A stretch of DNA of 64,000 nucleotides from Desulfonispora thiosulfatigenes DSM 11270 (GCF_900176035.1 NZ_FWWT01000008.1:62001-126000); one strand, 5' to 3'. Shown: positions 1-8,972, counted from the first letter of the stretch. Notes: generated by a model from the sequence alone, not told the origin. Made by a program: numbers and translations.

Positions 1-1411
1 TAGATTTTAAAGAATTATATTCTGAATCTATATCTTTTAAATAAGAAGAAGTAGCCATGCGCATTTTTCCTAGTAAATCTCGTAAAGTGCTGTCATTACG
101 GAGGGTACCACTTTTAGCCTTTTCTTCCCAGAGCTCGACTTCTTTATCGGTCATGGCTTCTTTTTCTTCCTTACTTAAAGCATGGAAAGAACGGTATTTC
201 TTTTCGTCCATTTTACCATTTACTTGCTCTAAGAGTTTGTTATAGTCTTCCACAAATTCTTTAATTTTGTCAAAGACAGCTCCGGTATCATTAGTAATGA
301 CTATACTAGTCGTAGGATTTTCGGTAGTATTTACACCTTTTAACTCATAGGTGAGTCCATTAATTGTGAATTTATTTTCGGCCATTTCAAAGTCTGTGCC
401 GTTTAAGGTAACCTTTGCATTTAGCCCTGCTACTTTCCCTTTATCTGTCCCACTTTCCATAGTAGCCCCGATTTTAATAGTATCTAAAAACTCTAAGCCT
501 TTATCTGTTGTGCCGCTAAAATCAATTTTAGCATCTGCACCTGTTGTGCTAGTGGAAAAGAAAAATCTCTCCGTACCTTTATCATAAGAGGCTCTAACCC
601 CTGTATCCTTTTCGTGCTCATTGATTTTCTTGGCTATCTGCTCAAAACTATCCGTTGCTCTATTAAACGTAATCTCCGTGCCGTTAATTTTTAGCTTAGT
701 CTCAAAGTCCGCAAGTCCCTTAATTGTAGACATTTGGGCATCTAAAGAAGTTAATAATTTTGCACCATTATTTGTACCTTCAAGGTCTATACCTTCTACT
801 TTTATTTCCTTACCAAAGCTACTATCTACATTGGCTAAAAAGAACTTATTGGTATCAGCATTAAAAACAGCTGTTACTCCTGTGGTTTCCATCTTTTCGT
901 TTATTTTAGCAGCAATATCTTTGATGCTATCTGTTTCAGCATCAAATTCAATAGTCACTTTATCATTTATTCTAATTTGACCTTTAATTACTTCTTTGCC
1001 TTCTTCAGTGGTTTTGGTCCAGCCGGCTCCACTATATTGTTCGGCTAGGGTTTGACCTTCTATATAACCTGTGTCTATTTTTCCCGTACTAGTTCTAAAT
1101 GCCCCTTTGGCTAACTCATTTACCTGTAATTCATAATTACCTGGAGTGGCACTATTACCTGCCGTTACAGTGGCTACCTTATCCTGTGAGGTCGAGGCAC
1201 TTTTAGCCTGAAAGGTTCCTTGTAATTTTAAATCAAATAATTTATCCCGAAAGCTAAATAGAGACTTATTGATTTCCCTGTAATCTTCTTGCTGCCACTC
1301 GAGCCATTGTTTTTCTTGGTTTAATTTATCTAAAGGCATTTTGGCTACTTTCATCATATCTTTGACGATACTATCAGTATCCATGCCGCTTGCTAAGCCA
1401 CCAATTTTCAT
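1..1411 (-). CDS. fliD: Flagellar filament cap protein FliD (hook-associated protein 2), partial
   Basis: FliD caps the growing flagellar filament and helps exported flagellin subunits assemble. The 470 visible codons start at ATG 1411, after an AAGGAG Shine-Dalgarno, and stay open to the left edge, so the C-terminus is missing. The first residues carry the FliD signature IGGLASGMDTDSIV (FliD_N), followed by a Trp/Gln-rich helix (EKQWLEWQQEDYREI) that is typical of the coiled-coil stem. It is the last visible gene of the leftward flagellar operon, 104 bases after flaG. Only the C-terminal coiled coil should lie outside the window. Confidence 0.95.
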   Translation of the reverse strand, partial: MKIGGLASGMDTDSIVKDMMKVAKMPLDKLNQEKQWLEWQQEDYREINKSLFSFRDKLFDLKLQGTFQAKSASTSQDKVATVTAGNSATPGNYELQVNELAKGAFRTSTGKIDTGYIEGQTLAEQYSGAGWTKTTEEGKEVIKGQIRINDKVTIEFDAETDSIKDIAAKINEKMETTGVTAVFNADTNKFFLANVDSSFGKEIKVEGIDLEGTNNGAKLLTSLDAQMSTIKGLADFETKLKINGTEITFNRATDSFEQIAKKINEHEKDTGVRASYDKGTERFFFSTSTTGADAKIDFSGTTDKGLEFLDTIKIGATMESGTDKGKVAGLNAKVTLNGTDFEMAENKFTINGLTYELKGVNTTENPTTSIVITNDTGAVFDKIKEFVEDYNKLLEQVNGKMDEKKYRSFHALSKEEKEAMTDKEVELWEEKAKSGTLRNDSTLRDLLGKMRMATSSYLKDIDSEYNSLKS

Positions 1412-1515
1412 CTTTACCTTTTATCTCCTTTCTTTTTATCTTGTGAGTATACTTTTTGATTTTATGATGCTTTATATTTTTAATCTACTTTATGCTTTAC
1501 ACCTTTTACTCTGCT

Positions 1516-1893
1516 TTAAACTTTTTCATCCACAAATATTCCCGCAAGGTCCCACATGGAGGCAACCATGTCTAATATTTTTTCCGAAGGGATTTCCCTG
1601 ATTACTTCATCATTGTTTTTATCAATTACTTTAACCATGATTTCTTTAGTTTTTTCATGAATAGAGTATTCAAAACGAGTTTCTGTGAGTTCTAAGGATT
1701 TATTTGCCGTTTCGATTGCTTTAATTATTTGCTCGGCTTTATATTTATTTTCTTCGTTATACTTTTTTTCTTCGCTACCTGCGGTGTCTTTACTTTTTAC
1801 GACTTGGATATTTTCTTTTTCCTGCTTGCGATTTGTTTCTTTAAAAGCATCATTATACACGGGAGAATTACTATTTATAGAGGTTACTTTCAT
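1516..1893 (-). CDS. flaG: FlaG family flagellar protein
   Basis: FlaG proteins are small flagellar accessory proteins, linked in some bacteria to filament length. This 125-residue protein has a disordered, charged N-terminal half and a conserved C-terminal half: a short helix, then [20 protein letters not shown] and [27 protein letters not shown]. That layout is the FlaG domain. The start ATG 1893 overlaps the csrA stop by four bases (ATGA), so the two are probably translationally coupled. It precedes fliD, the usual order in Firmicutes. Confidence 0.88.
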   Translation of the reverse strand: MKVTSINSNSPVYNDAFKETNRKQEKENIQVVKSKDTAGSEEKKYNEENKYKAEQIIKAIETANKSLELTETRFEYSIHEKTKEIMVKVIDKNNDEVIREIPSEKILDMVASMWDLAGIFVDEKV

Positions 1894-2135
1894 TTTTCCT
1901 CGTCTCCTTTTGGTGTAGAATTAAATAAATTAAAATCAATTTCGGCGGTAGTTATTTTTCCGGCGGTGATATTTTCACTTTTTACGGCTTCATAGATTTC
2001 TTCTCGCACAATAGAAATATCCCTCGGTGCTTCGATTCCTATTTTTACTTTATTTCCTTCAATACTCAGCACGGATATTTTAATCTCTTCCCCGATTAAA
2101 AAAGATTCATTGTTTTTTCTAGTTAAAATTAACAT
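1890..2135 (-). CDS. csrA: Carbon storage regulator CsrA (translational repressor)
   Basis: CsrA is a dimeric RNA-binding protein that represses translation at GGA motifs, classically on flagellin mRNA in Bacillus, and is antagonised by FliW. The 81-residue protein opens with the canonical [18 protein letters not shown] and continues with the beta strands [20 protein letters not shown] and the RNA-binding segment VREEIYEAV. Start ATG 2135 is preferred over an upstream in-frame codon because it begins the family signature and has GGAGGG five bases upstream. It begins two bases after the fliW stop and overlaps flaG. The C-terminal tail (~20 residues) is longer than in E. coli CsrA, as is usual in Firmicutes. 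Confidence 0.96.
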   Translation of the reverse strand: MLILTRKNNESFLIGEEIKISVLSIEGNKVKIGIEAPRDISIVREEIYEAVKSENITAGKITTAEIDFNLFNSTPKGDEEK

Positions 2136-2137
2136 AA

Positions 2138-2593
2138 TTACCCTCCGCACACTTTTTTAGTTTCTACTTTTGGAAAGAGAGGGTATTTAATCGTTAATTC
2201 TTTATTTTCTAAGACAATTTGTTTGCCTTTGTGGGCTTTAGCATTTAACACTAAAGGTCCCATTAAATTTGTGGTCGCATCTTTCAGACCACCTAGGGGT
2301 ACGCTAACAATGGTATAAATTATCACATCTTCTTCGGCTGTGATTTCTAATTCCGTACGAATATTTTCACTTAAATATACGGAATAATCCCCTTTAATGA
2401 CAAAGGGATCTACTACTAAAAAGGCGATTTCAGAATCTTCGGTTGATTGGAGCCATTTAAAAACAGGATTTTCTGCCACTTCTACTAAAATGAAATTGTG
2501 TAAATGTTCAAAGGCTAAAAGACCTGTGGCAAAATTTAAAATATCCTCTTTCCTTATTTCTAGTTCCCCAAAGCGGTCGGTCTTGATTTTCAT
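2138..2593 (-). CDS. fliW: Flagellar assembly factor FliW
   Basis: FliW binds flagellin and CsrA, coupling flagellin translation to secretion. The 151-residue protein shows the FliW beta-barrel pattern from [13 protein letters not shown] through the conserved [21 protein letters not shown] and the segment [18 protein letters not shown]. Both length and motifs are typical. ATG 2593 follows a GCAGGTG Shine-Dalgarno. It sits between flgL and csrA, and the fliW-csrA adjacency is the conserved FliW/CsrA/flagellin homeostasis module. No flagellin gene follows csrA here, so the flagellin target must be encoded elsewhere. Confidence 0.96.
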   Translation of the reverse strand: MKIKTDRFGELEIRKEDILNFATGLLAFEHLHNFILVEVAENPVFKWLQSTEDSEIAFLVVDPFVIKGDYSVYLSENIRTELEITAEEDVIIYTIVSVPLGGLKDATTNLMGPLVLNAKAHKGKQIVLENKELTIKYPLFPKVETKKVCGG

Positions 2594-2605
2594 CTTTTCA
2601 CCTGC

Positions 2606-3553
2606 TTATTTCAAAAATTGGATTAATGAAGGTTGGATTGCTTTGGCACTGGTCATTAACGCTGCTTCATAAATGGCTTGTTGACTTTTAAATTCAATGC
2701 TTTTTTTTGCATAGTCGACATCTTCTATTTTTCCGAGAGTGTTTTTTAAATCTAATTGGAAGTTAAAGGACCTCTCTTTGGCACTTTCCATTCTTTTACT
2801 CATTGCTCCCACGGAGGCAATTTCTGAAAGTAGGTTATCATGGAGTTTATCAAAGGTTCCGACTGCTTTTGTGATTTCTTCGCCATTACCTGCTTGTAGA
2901 TTTTTCCGCAAATTAATCATTTCACTAAATATACTATTTAAACCTGGCTTGCCGTCAGCACCTGTATGAAAGGTTAATTTTCCAACGGAAACGTTCATAT
3001 TAACGCCTGCTTCTACTTCATACTCTAATTTATAGGTATCATTTAATTTATTTTTATCAAAGTCAGATTTAATAAAATCTACGCTTTCTACTTCTCCATT
3101 ACCATCTTTATTTACTTTAAACGGCGCCTCAGTGGTATGACCTCCGCCAAAGATATATCGTCCGCCGTAACTCACATTACCAATTTGGGCCATTTCCTCT
3201 ACTAATTTATCTATTTCCATGGCGATTGCTTCTCTAGATTCATCTGGTATTACTCCATTTGCCCCATAGATATCAAGCTCTCTGACTCTTTGGATAACCT
3301 TATTGACATTCATTAAAGCACCATCTGTGGTATCTAGCCACCCGATAGCATCATCCATATTTCTGTCATATTGTTCTTGATTACTTTGAATTGTTTTAAA
3401 ACTCATAATCCTCGCTACTGCAATAGGGTCATCCGAAGGACGCGAGACATTTTTGCCTGAAGACATTTGCTCATTTAATTTTTGTAATCTTGTTAAATTA
3501 GTATTAATATTATTTAAAGTCGTATTAGTCATAATTTTATTTGTAACTCGCAT
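2606..3553 (-). CDS. flgL: Flagellar hook-associated protein 3 FlgL
   Basis: FlgL forms the hook-filament junction together with FlgK. The 315-residue sequence has the flagellin-like N-terminal coiled coil (MRVTNKIMTNTTLNNINTNL, then LQKLNEQMSSGKNVSRPSDDP) and the C-terminal flagellin-like helix (KKSIEFKSQQAIYEAALMTSAK). A central variable domain holds the GGRYIFGG motif. Length is normal. A GTAGGTG Shine-Dalgarno precedes ATG 3553. The gene starts 9 bases after flgK and is followed 12 bases later by fliW, so it is clearly co-transcribed. Confidence 0.96.
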   Translation of the reverse strand: MRVTNKIMTNTTLNNINTNLTRLQKLNEQMSSGKNVSRPSDDPIAVARIMSFKTIQSNQEQYDRNMDDAIGWLDTTDGALMNVNKVIQRVRELDIYGANGVIPDESREAIAMEIDKLVEEMAQIGNVSYGGRYIFGGGHTTEAPFKVNKDGNGEVESVDFIKSDFDKNKLNDTYKLEYEVEAGVNMNVSVGKLTFHTGADGKPGLNSIFSEMINLRKNLQAGNGEEITKAVGTFDKLHDNLLSEIASVGAMSKRMESAKERSFNFQLDLKNTLGKIEDVDYAKKSIEFKSQQAIYEAALMTSAKAIQPSLIQFLK

Positions 3554-3562
3554 TTAATTCAC

Positions 3563-5056
3563 CTACCTTACCATATTGATTACTGTTTGTAACAATTCAT
3601 CCATGGTGCTAATTACTTTGGCATTTGCCTGATAAGCATGTTGAAAGCTAATTAAATTCGCCATTTCTTCGTCCATGGATACACCTATTAAGGATTCTTG
3701 ACGCATTTCTAATTGATTTACTAATACGCCTTGATTTTCGGTCATTCTATGAGCTTCTTTGGTGGCTACTCCTAGTTCTGCGGTCATGTCTTTATAGTAG
3801 TCGGCAAAATTAGTTCCGCCTCCACCAGTGGTTACTTCTAAATTACCACCAGTTATTTTTAAAGCTGCGCTTTGTAGTTTTGCTATATTCAGAGCTATTT
3901 CGCCATTACCTTTGGCAAAGTCACCTGGGTCTGATGGCGTAGCAGCGGCTGCTATTCTAGAAACGTCCTTTTCTATATCAGAGTTTAAGTAGATGTTAGC
4001 AGCACTAATTTTAGTTAGATCTGTAATTGGGTCGCCTTTTTCATCTTTAAACACAAAGAAATCTATGCCTGTTTCTTCTTTGAGGTTAGTTCCTTTTCTA
4101 TGCTCCTCATTAACTGCCTTTGCAATTCCTACGGCTAGGCTATCAAGTTTATTCTTATAAAACTGGATGGAATCGGTGCCTAAATCAGTACCCTCGGTTT
4201 TATTTAATTCGAGCATTCCAGCTAATTCACCATCAGCTAGTTTAATATCCGTGGTTTTACCATCCTTTTCTTTTAAAACTAATTTACCATCAGTAAATTC
4301 AACGTCATTAGATGTAATATTATCTACTAACTTCTGATCTCCAAACTTCACATCTAGTGCTCCGGTAGGCTTCCCATTTGCATCAAGCCTAGGCGTGGTT
4401 GTAATATTTCCCAGACCTGATAACTGATTTAAGAGCGTGTCTCTTTTATCTAATAAATCATTAGGATTATCACCGCTCATTTTAATATTTACAATTTTAT
4501 CGTTTAAACTAGCTATTTGTCTGCCCAGGGAATTTACATCTATGACCTTAATGCCCATGTTTTTAGTTGTATCCGTTTGAAAGTCAGTTAACTGTTTACT
4601 CATATGTCTAAAAGCATCGGTTAAGGAAACGGCGACCTCTTTTACCGTGGTTCTTATGGGAGAACTTTCGGCATATTTTGATAATTCCTGAAAGCCATTC
4701 CAAAAATCATTCATTAATTCATTAAAGCCTGTTTCAGAAGGTTCCATAAATACTGTTTCTATTTGCGATAAAGCATCACTTTTGGCTTCATTAGTACCCA
4801 GTTTTGAAGTTTCATTTCTAATTTGATAATCAATAAATTCATCTCTTAATCTTTGAATTTCTGCTATTTCTACCCCACTACCAAGTTGACCTTTACCAAG
4901 TCCTGAAATAGGGATACTTGTTTCCATAAAGGCCCTCTGCCTCGTGTAGCCAGGCGTGTTAGCATTTGCGACGTTATGTGAAGTTACATTTATTGCTGCT
5001 TGCTGAGCCATTAAACCCTTTACTCCTATATTTATCCCAAAAAATAATCCGCTCAT
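3563..5056 (-). CDS. flgK: Flagellar hook-associated protein 1 FlgK
   Basis: FlgK is the first hook-filament junction protein. The 497-residue protein begins with the rod/hook family helix (INIGVKGLMAQQAAINVTSHN, then VANANTPGYTRQR) and ends with the conserved C-terminal helix (EEMANLISFQHAYQANAKVI, then STMDELLQTVINMVR). Both termini form the coiled coils that pack in the filament axis, and the middle is the variable region. ATG 5056 has a GGGGTG Shine-Dalgarno. It lies between flgN and flgL in the flagellar operon. Confidence 0.97.
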   Translation of the reverse strand: MSGLFFGINIGVKGLMAQQAAINVTSHNVANANTPGYTRQRAFMETSIPISGLGKGQLGSGVEIAEIQRLRDEFIDYQIRNETSKLGTNEAKSDALSQIETVFMEPSETGFNELMNDFWNGFQELSKYAESSPIRTTVKEVAVSLTDAFRHMSKQLTDFQTDTTKNMGIKVIDVNSLGRQIASLNDKIVNIKMSGDNPNDLLDKRDTLLNQLSGLGNITTTPRLDANGKPTGALDVKFGDQKLVDNITSNDVEFTDGKLVLKEKDGKTTDIKLADGELAGMLELNKTEGTDLGTDSIQFYKNKLDSLAVGIAKAVNEEHRKGTNLKEETGIDFFVFKDEKGDPITDLTKISAANIYLNSDIEKDVSRIAAAATPSDPGDFAKGNGEIALNIAKLQSAALKITGGNLEVTTGGGGTNFADYYKDMTAELGVATKEAHRMTENQGVLVNQLEMRQESLIGVSMDEEMANLISFQHAYQANAKVISTMDELLQTVINMVR

Positions 5057-5071
5057 TTTTCCACCCCTATT

Positions 5072-5557
5072 TTATACACTTTTGTCTATCATTAACTGAT
5101 GTTTACTATTTTCTTTTGTACCGCTCTTACCATAGACCCCATTATCTTCACCTAAAATGTTCTTTAGCATTTTCTTGGAATAACTAAGTCCTTGTTTCAA
5201 TAAAAGCTTATTTAATTCTTGCGCTGTGTGTAATCTTTCATGCTTTATCAGAATTTTTTCCGAAATATTGGTTAATTTCTGTAAATCTTCTGGCGATAAA
5301 TGGCTCGCTAAATCCGTGATATTTGTGATAGTAATCTGATACTGATTTTGGTATTTAACTAAGAGTACCCCGCGATCTCGTTCTAAAAGAGCCAGTTTAC
5401 GACCTTGTTCTTCTTGAAGAACGGTGTGCCTTTTTAATTCTTCGATATTATTAACCTTTAAGATTTCAACTTGACTCTCTGCTAGATTTATTAAATTTTG
5501 GAGCACATTGCTTTGCTGTTCTAAAATAGTTAATAATTCATTTATTTCAATAGTCAC
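5072..5557 (-). CDS. flgN: FlgN family flagellar chaperone
   Basis: FlgN is the cytoplasmic export chaperone for FlgK and FlgL. The 161-residue, almost entirely helical protein has heptad-like Leu/Gln repeats (NELLTILEQQSNVLQNLINLAESQ) and the conserved charged centre (LQEEQGRKLALLERDRG). These match the FlgN family, which is weakly conserved in sequence. The probable start is GTG 5557 with GAGGTG upstream. Its position between flgM and flgK, 15 bases before flgK, supports the assignment more strongly than the sequence alone. Confidence 0.85.
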   Translation of the reverse strand: MTIEINELLTILEQQSNVLQNLINLAESQVEILKVNNIEELKRHTVLQEEQGRKLALLERDRGVLLVKYQNQYQITITNITDLASHLSPEDLQKLTNISEKILIKHERLHTAQELNKLLLKQGLSYSKKMLKNILGEDNGVYGKSGTKENSKHQLMIDKSV

Positions 5558-5567
5558 CTTTTACACC

Positions 5568-5849
5568 TCAAATTCTATTTTTACTAAGCATTTTGGCTGC
5601 TAATTGTTCTGGCGAAACCTGATAAGTATTATTTTTAATTTGTTCTTTAATTTCTTTGATTTTTTCTTCTCTAATTTCGGGGAAGTCTTTAGTCTTTTGC
5701 ACTAATTCGCTGATTTTTTTTGCTTCATTAGATAGTTCTAAGCTGTCTTTTTTCACATCTGTTTCGGCTGTCTTTTTAGTAGGCGCTGCCTTTTGCTGTT
5801 TTTGATAGATGTTTCCTATATTTTTTGGAATATTTCCCGTGATTTTCAT
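5568..5849 (-). CDS. flgM: Anti-sigma-28 factor FlgM
   Basis: FlgM binds the flagellar sigma factor (sigma-28/SigD) until the hook is complete. It is then exported, releasing late flagellar transcription. The 93-residue protein has a disordered N-terminus starting MKITGNIPKNIGNIY and a C-terminal sigma-binding half with DSLELSNEAKKISELV and REEKIKEIKEQIKNNTYQVS, ending EQLAAKMLS. This is the standard FlgM pattern. It is the first gene of the operon, and a sigma-28 promoter lies 37-63 bases upstream, giving the expected feedback loop. Confidence 0.93.
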   Translation of the reverse strand: MKITGNIPKNIGNIYQKQQKAAPTKKTAETDVKKDSLELSNEAKKISELVQKTKDFPEIREEKIKEIKEQIKNNTYQVSPEQLAAKMLSKNRI

Positions 5850-5885
5850 AAATTCACCTGCTTCATAATTTATCTTATACTTTAT

Positions 5886-5912
5886 ATATCGGCAATTAAC
5901 AAAAAAAGTTTA
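5886..5912 (-). promoter_or_regulatory. Sigma-28 (SigD/FliA) promoter of the flgM operon
   Basis: On the minus strand TAAA (5912-5909) and GCCGATAT (5893-5886) are separated by exactly 15 bases. This matches the sigma-28 consensus TAAA-N15-GCCGATAA except at the last base. It lies just upstream of flgM, the gene whose product inhibits sigma-28, so late flagellar genes here would be autoregulated. Confidence 0.85.
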
Positions 5913-5917
5913 GTATA

Positions 5918-5960
5918 AATATGCGCTATTTGCTCTTTTAAAGGATTAATAGCGCATATT
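5918..5960. repeat. Perfect 13-bp inverted repeat upstream of the flgM promoter
   Basis: Arms 5918-5930 (AATATGCGCTATT) and 5948-5960 are perfectly complementary around a 17-base loop. On the minus strand the arm is followed by a T-run only after about ten bases, overlapping the sigma-28 promoter spacer. It is therefore not a textbook terminator. It could be a second insulating hairpin behind the symporter gene or an operator. Confidence 0.5.
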
Positions 5961-5968
5961 CTTAATAC

Positions 5969-6005
5969 AAAAAAGGCCAGATTATCAACAATAGATAATC
6001 TGACC
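5969..6005 (-). terminator. Rho-independent terminator of the AGCS symporter gene
   Basis: A 12-bp stem (arms 5994-6005 and 5975-5986, one G-T pair) with a 7-base loop is followed on the minus strand by six T residues (5974-5969). It lies 8 bases after the symporter stop codon. Confidence 0.85.
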
Positions 6006-6012
6006 TAATATC

Positions 6013-7440
6013 TTATAATCCTTTTTCTACTTCATCCCAACACTCTACATTTTTTAAACCTTTAATACTATTAGCATGAAAAACTGGGTCTTTTCCTTGT
6101 CTTTTTTGTTTAACATAATCATCTAAAGCAGCAAAGGCTATTTTGCCAAGTAGGAAAATAGCAATTAAATTAATTATTGCCATTAGACCCATGAAGAGAT
6201 CAGCTAAATCCCAAACAATTTGAACTTTTGCAATTGAGCCAAAGATAACCATACCCATTACAGCTAAGCGATAAATAAATAACCAAACTTTATTAGTTTT
6301 AATAAACTCAATGTTTGTTTCTCCGTAATAATAATTTCCAACAATAGAGCTGAAAGCAAAAAGTAAAATACATAAAGCAACAAAACCATTGCCTAAAGAA
6401 CCAATATGTGTGCTTAATGCTTCTTGAGTAATTTGGATACCTTCTAAGCCTTCTATTTTATAGGCTCCTGATAATAAAACAATAAATGCTGTTGCACTAC
6501 AAATCAATAGAGTATCTGTAAATACGCCTAAAGTTTGAATTAAGCCTTGTTTAACTGGGTGAGTTACATCAGCTGTTGCAGCAGCGTTAGGCGCGCTTCC
6601 CATTCCTGCTTCATTAGAAAAAAGTCCTCTTTTGATACCTTGCATTAAAGCAGCAGCAATTCCTCCACCTACTGCTTGTTTAAAGCCGAAAGCACTACTT
6701 ATAATTAAACTAAACATTTCTGGAATAGCGGAAAAGTTTTTAATAACCACAAAAAAAGCAACAAACACATAAAGTATAGCCATTATTGGAACAATTATTT
6801 CAGCTACTCTAGCTACTCTTTTTACTCCACCAAAAATTATTATTGCAGTAAAGATCATTAAACCAATACCCATAACCAATCTATCTATACCAAAAGCTTT
6901 TTCAAACGCAAAAGAAATTGTATTTGCTTGTACAGAATTAAAAACAAGTCCAAAACTTATTGTTATTAATATTGAAAAAATTATACCCATCCATCTTTTA
7001 TTAAGAGCTTTTTCCATATAATAAGCAGGTCCACCTCGATAACCATTTTTATCATGGACTTTATAAATTTGAGCTAAGGTACTTTCGACAAAACTAGAAC
7101 CAGCACCAACTAAAGCAATTAACCACATCCAAAACACCGCTCCAGGTCCACCTATGGAAATAGCTATTGCTACACCAGCTAAATTACCAGTGCCTACCCT
7201 TGAAGCAGTACTAATACAAAATGCTTGGAAAGAAGAAACTTTCTTAGTTTTTTCTTTAGAAGTAACAGAATTACTAGCTCCTTGTCCTAATAATCTAAAC
7301 ATTTCCCCAAACAATCTAAATTGAACAAAATTTGTTCTAATTGTAAAATATATACCTAGGATTAGTAACATAGCAATAAGTACATATGACCAAAGTATGT
7401 TATTAGAAAAAGAAACAAAACTATTTAATAAATCTAACAA
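6013..7440 (-). CDS. Sodium:alanine/glycine symporter, AGCS family
   Basis: AGCS transporters import alanine or glycine with Na+ across the cytoplasmic membrane. This 475-residue protein has about 10-11 hydrophobic segments and family motifs: NNILWSYVLIAMLLILGIY at the N-terminus, FCISTASRVGTGNLAGVA, FWMWLIALVGAGSSFVEST, GGPAYYMEKAL and GLFSNEAGMGSAPNAAA. Start TTG 7440 is preferred over ATG 7491: it has AAGAGGTG upstream at good spacing, and homologues begin at this point. It sits alone between flgM and cheB with its own terminator. The exact amino acid cannot be read from sequence. Confidence 0.92.
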   Translation of the reverse strand: MLDLLNSFVSFSNNILWSYVLIAMLLILGIYFTIRTNFVQFRLFGEMFRLLGQGASNSVTSKEKTKKVSSFQAFCISTASRVGTGNLAGVAIAISIGGPGAVFWMWLIALVGAGSSFVESTLAQIYKVHDKNGYRGGPAYYMEKALNKRWMGIIFSILITISFGLVFNSVQANTISFAFEKAFGIDRLVMGIGLMIFTAIIIFGGVKRVARVAEIIVPIMAILYVFVAFFVVIKNFSAIPEMFSLIISSAFGFKQAVGGGIAAALMQGIKRGLFSNEAGMGSAPNAAATADVTHPVKQGLIQTLGVFTDTLLICSATAFIVLLSGAYKIEGLEGIQITQEALSTHIGSLGNGFVALCILLFAFSSIVGNYYYGETNIEFIKTNKVWLFIYRLAVMGMVIFGSIAKVQIVWDLADLFMGLMAIINLIAIFLLGKIAFAALDDYVKQKRQGKDPVFHANSIKGLKNVECWDEVEKGL

Positions 7441-7537
7441 AACTACACCTCTTTTCGACAATTTTTTTAAACATAAATAAAATTTTATCAAAAAAAGATT
7501 TTTTTCACAATATATTTAATATTACTAAGAAAATTAA

Positions 7538-7574
7538 AATGTCTATTAATACGAAAAAAGTATTAATAGACATT
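7538..7574. terminator. Perfect 15-bp stem-loop between cheB and the symporter gene
   Basis: Arms 7538-7552 and 7560-7574 are perfectly complementary around a 7-base A-rich loop. On the minus strand it follows cheB and continues into TTTAATTTTC, a weak U-tract, so it probably ends the cheB transcript. Confidence 0.65.
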
Positions 7575-7619
7575 AATTTGATACGCTTAAGTTTTTATTT
7601 AAGGGGCTTATTTCCTAGC

Positions 7620-8699
7620 TTATTTTCTCACTATCTTTTGCATTTCGCCTGCGATTTGAGACAGGGGCAGGATCTTATCTACCACACCTGCTTCAACGGC
7701 GCTTTTTGGCATCCCGTAGACGACTGAAGATGCTTCATCTTGGGCAAGGACGGTGGCGCCTAATTTTTTTAATTCTGTTAATCCTATTGTACCATCACTA
7801 CCCATGCCGGTTAAAATTACACCTAAGCAGTTTCCTCCATACACCTTTTTTAAAGAAAGCAACATCACATCCACGGAAGGTTTAAAGCGAGTTTGAATAG
7901 GTGCCACAGTTTTTAAATTTACGATTACTTCTTTTCCAGTTCGCTTAAAGTCTATTTGATAACCAGCTGGAGCGATTAACACCTTTCCTGGAGCAATTTT
8001 ATCTCCTTCTTCGGCTTCTTTAATATCTATCTCACACAGTTTATTTAGCCTAGTAGCTAAGGGTCCCGTAAATCCTTTTGGCATATGCTGGACAATTACG
8101 ATTCCTACAGGAAAATTTTTAGGTAAAGAAAGTAACAATTTTTGTAAAGCAGGAGGTCCACCTGTTGACGTTCCAATTGCGACTACTTCTATTTTATTTT
8201 TTACATCGATTTTTTTATCCTGATTTATTTTATCTTGCTTGATTTTTTCTGGAGATAGCTCTGGCTTTTTGATTGTCCCAGGAACTGTGCATTTTTTATT
8301 TACTTTTACTCTAGCCGCAATTTTTACTTTATGTACTAGTTCTTCTTCTAATAGAGCCATTTCCTCTCTTTTTTCAGGTTTAGCTACAAAATCAACAGCA
8401 CCTAATTCTAAAGCGTGTAAGGTTAGGCTAGCCCCTTCTGTAGTAAGGGAGCTAATCATAATTACAGGAAGTGGATTTTCGCAAATTAATTTTTCTAAAG
8501 TTTCAATACCATTCATAATCGGCATTTCAACATCTAAGGTAATTACATCAGGTTTATAAATTTTTATTTTGTTCAAGGCATCTTCACCATTACGTGCATA
8601 ACCGACTATTTCAATCTCATTACTTTTTTCTAAGGTGGAAATTATTATTCGTCTCATAAAGGCTGAGTCGTCAACAACCATTACTTTTATCGGTGACAT
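7620..8699 (-). CDS. cheB: Chemotaxis response regulator / protein-glutamate methylesterase CheB
   Basis: CheB demethylates (and deamidates) chemoreceptors and is activated by phosphorylation from CheA. The N-terminal receiver domain (residues ~4-122) has acidic pair D10-D11 and phospho-acceptor D56 in ITLDVEMP. After a Lys-rich linker (~140-168), the methylesterase domain shows the catalytic triad S178 (GTSTGG), H205 (IVQHMP) and D302 (TGMGSDG). ATG 8699 is chosen because it begins the receiver fold and has AAGGGGG upstream; an earlier in-frame ATG at 8744 has no ribosome site. It stands alone here, without cheA or cheR. Confidence 0.97.
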   Translation of the reverse strand: MSPIKVMVVDDSAFMRRIIISTLEKSNEIEIVGYARNGEDALNKIKIYKPDVITLDVEMPIMNGIETLEKLICENPLPVIMISSLTTEGASLTLHALELGAVDFVAKPEKREEMALLEEELVHKVKIAARVKVNKKCTVPGTIKKPELSPEKIKQDKINQDKKIDVKNKIEVVAIGTSTGGPPALQKLLLSLPKNFPVGIVIVQHMPKGFTGPLATRLNKLCEIDIKEAEEGDKIAPGKVLIAPAGYQIDFKRTGKEVIVNLKTVAPIQTRFKPSVDVMLLSLKKVYGGNCLGVILTGMGSDGTIGLTELKKLGATVLAQDEASSVVYGMPKSAVEAGVVDKILPLSQIAGEMQKIVRK

Positions 8700-8859
8700 A
8701 AAATCAAACCCCCTTATCCTGATTTTTTTTATGTAAATGTTCATAATATTATATCTTCTTAAGTATTATATTAACATATTCTAAAAGGTGTTTTCACTTA
8801 TCCTTTAGAAAAATAAAATTATTTAAAATTGTTATTATTTGTTTGTGAAAATATCATAT

Positions 8860-8882
8860 AATAGTTATATAATATAACTATT
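8860..8882. promoter_or_regulatory. 23-base palindrome in the divergent cheB / CNNM-protein intergenic region
   Basis: Arms AATAGTTATAT (8860-8870) and 8872-8882 are perfectly complementary around a single A, in the 273-base region between two divergently transcribed genes. It is 91 bases before the plus-strand start. It is AT-only apart from one G and one C. It may be a repressor site, but it could also be a chance product of low GC. Confidence 0.3.
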
Positions 8883-8972
8883 GATTATTGTACATTTAAG
8901 TCTTAATATAATTATGAATTTATGGTATAATTATCTAAAAATTTATAAAAATTTAATGGGAGTGTGGTAAAT

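Noticed and set aside
57-980. Several plus-strand frames of 60-120 codons at the left end
   Set aside because: They lie opposite the clear FliD coding frame on the minus strand and encode low-complexity Ser/Leu/Phe-rich proteins; shadows of fliD.
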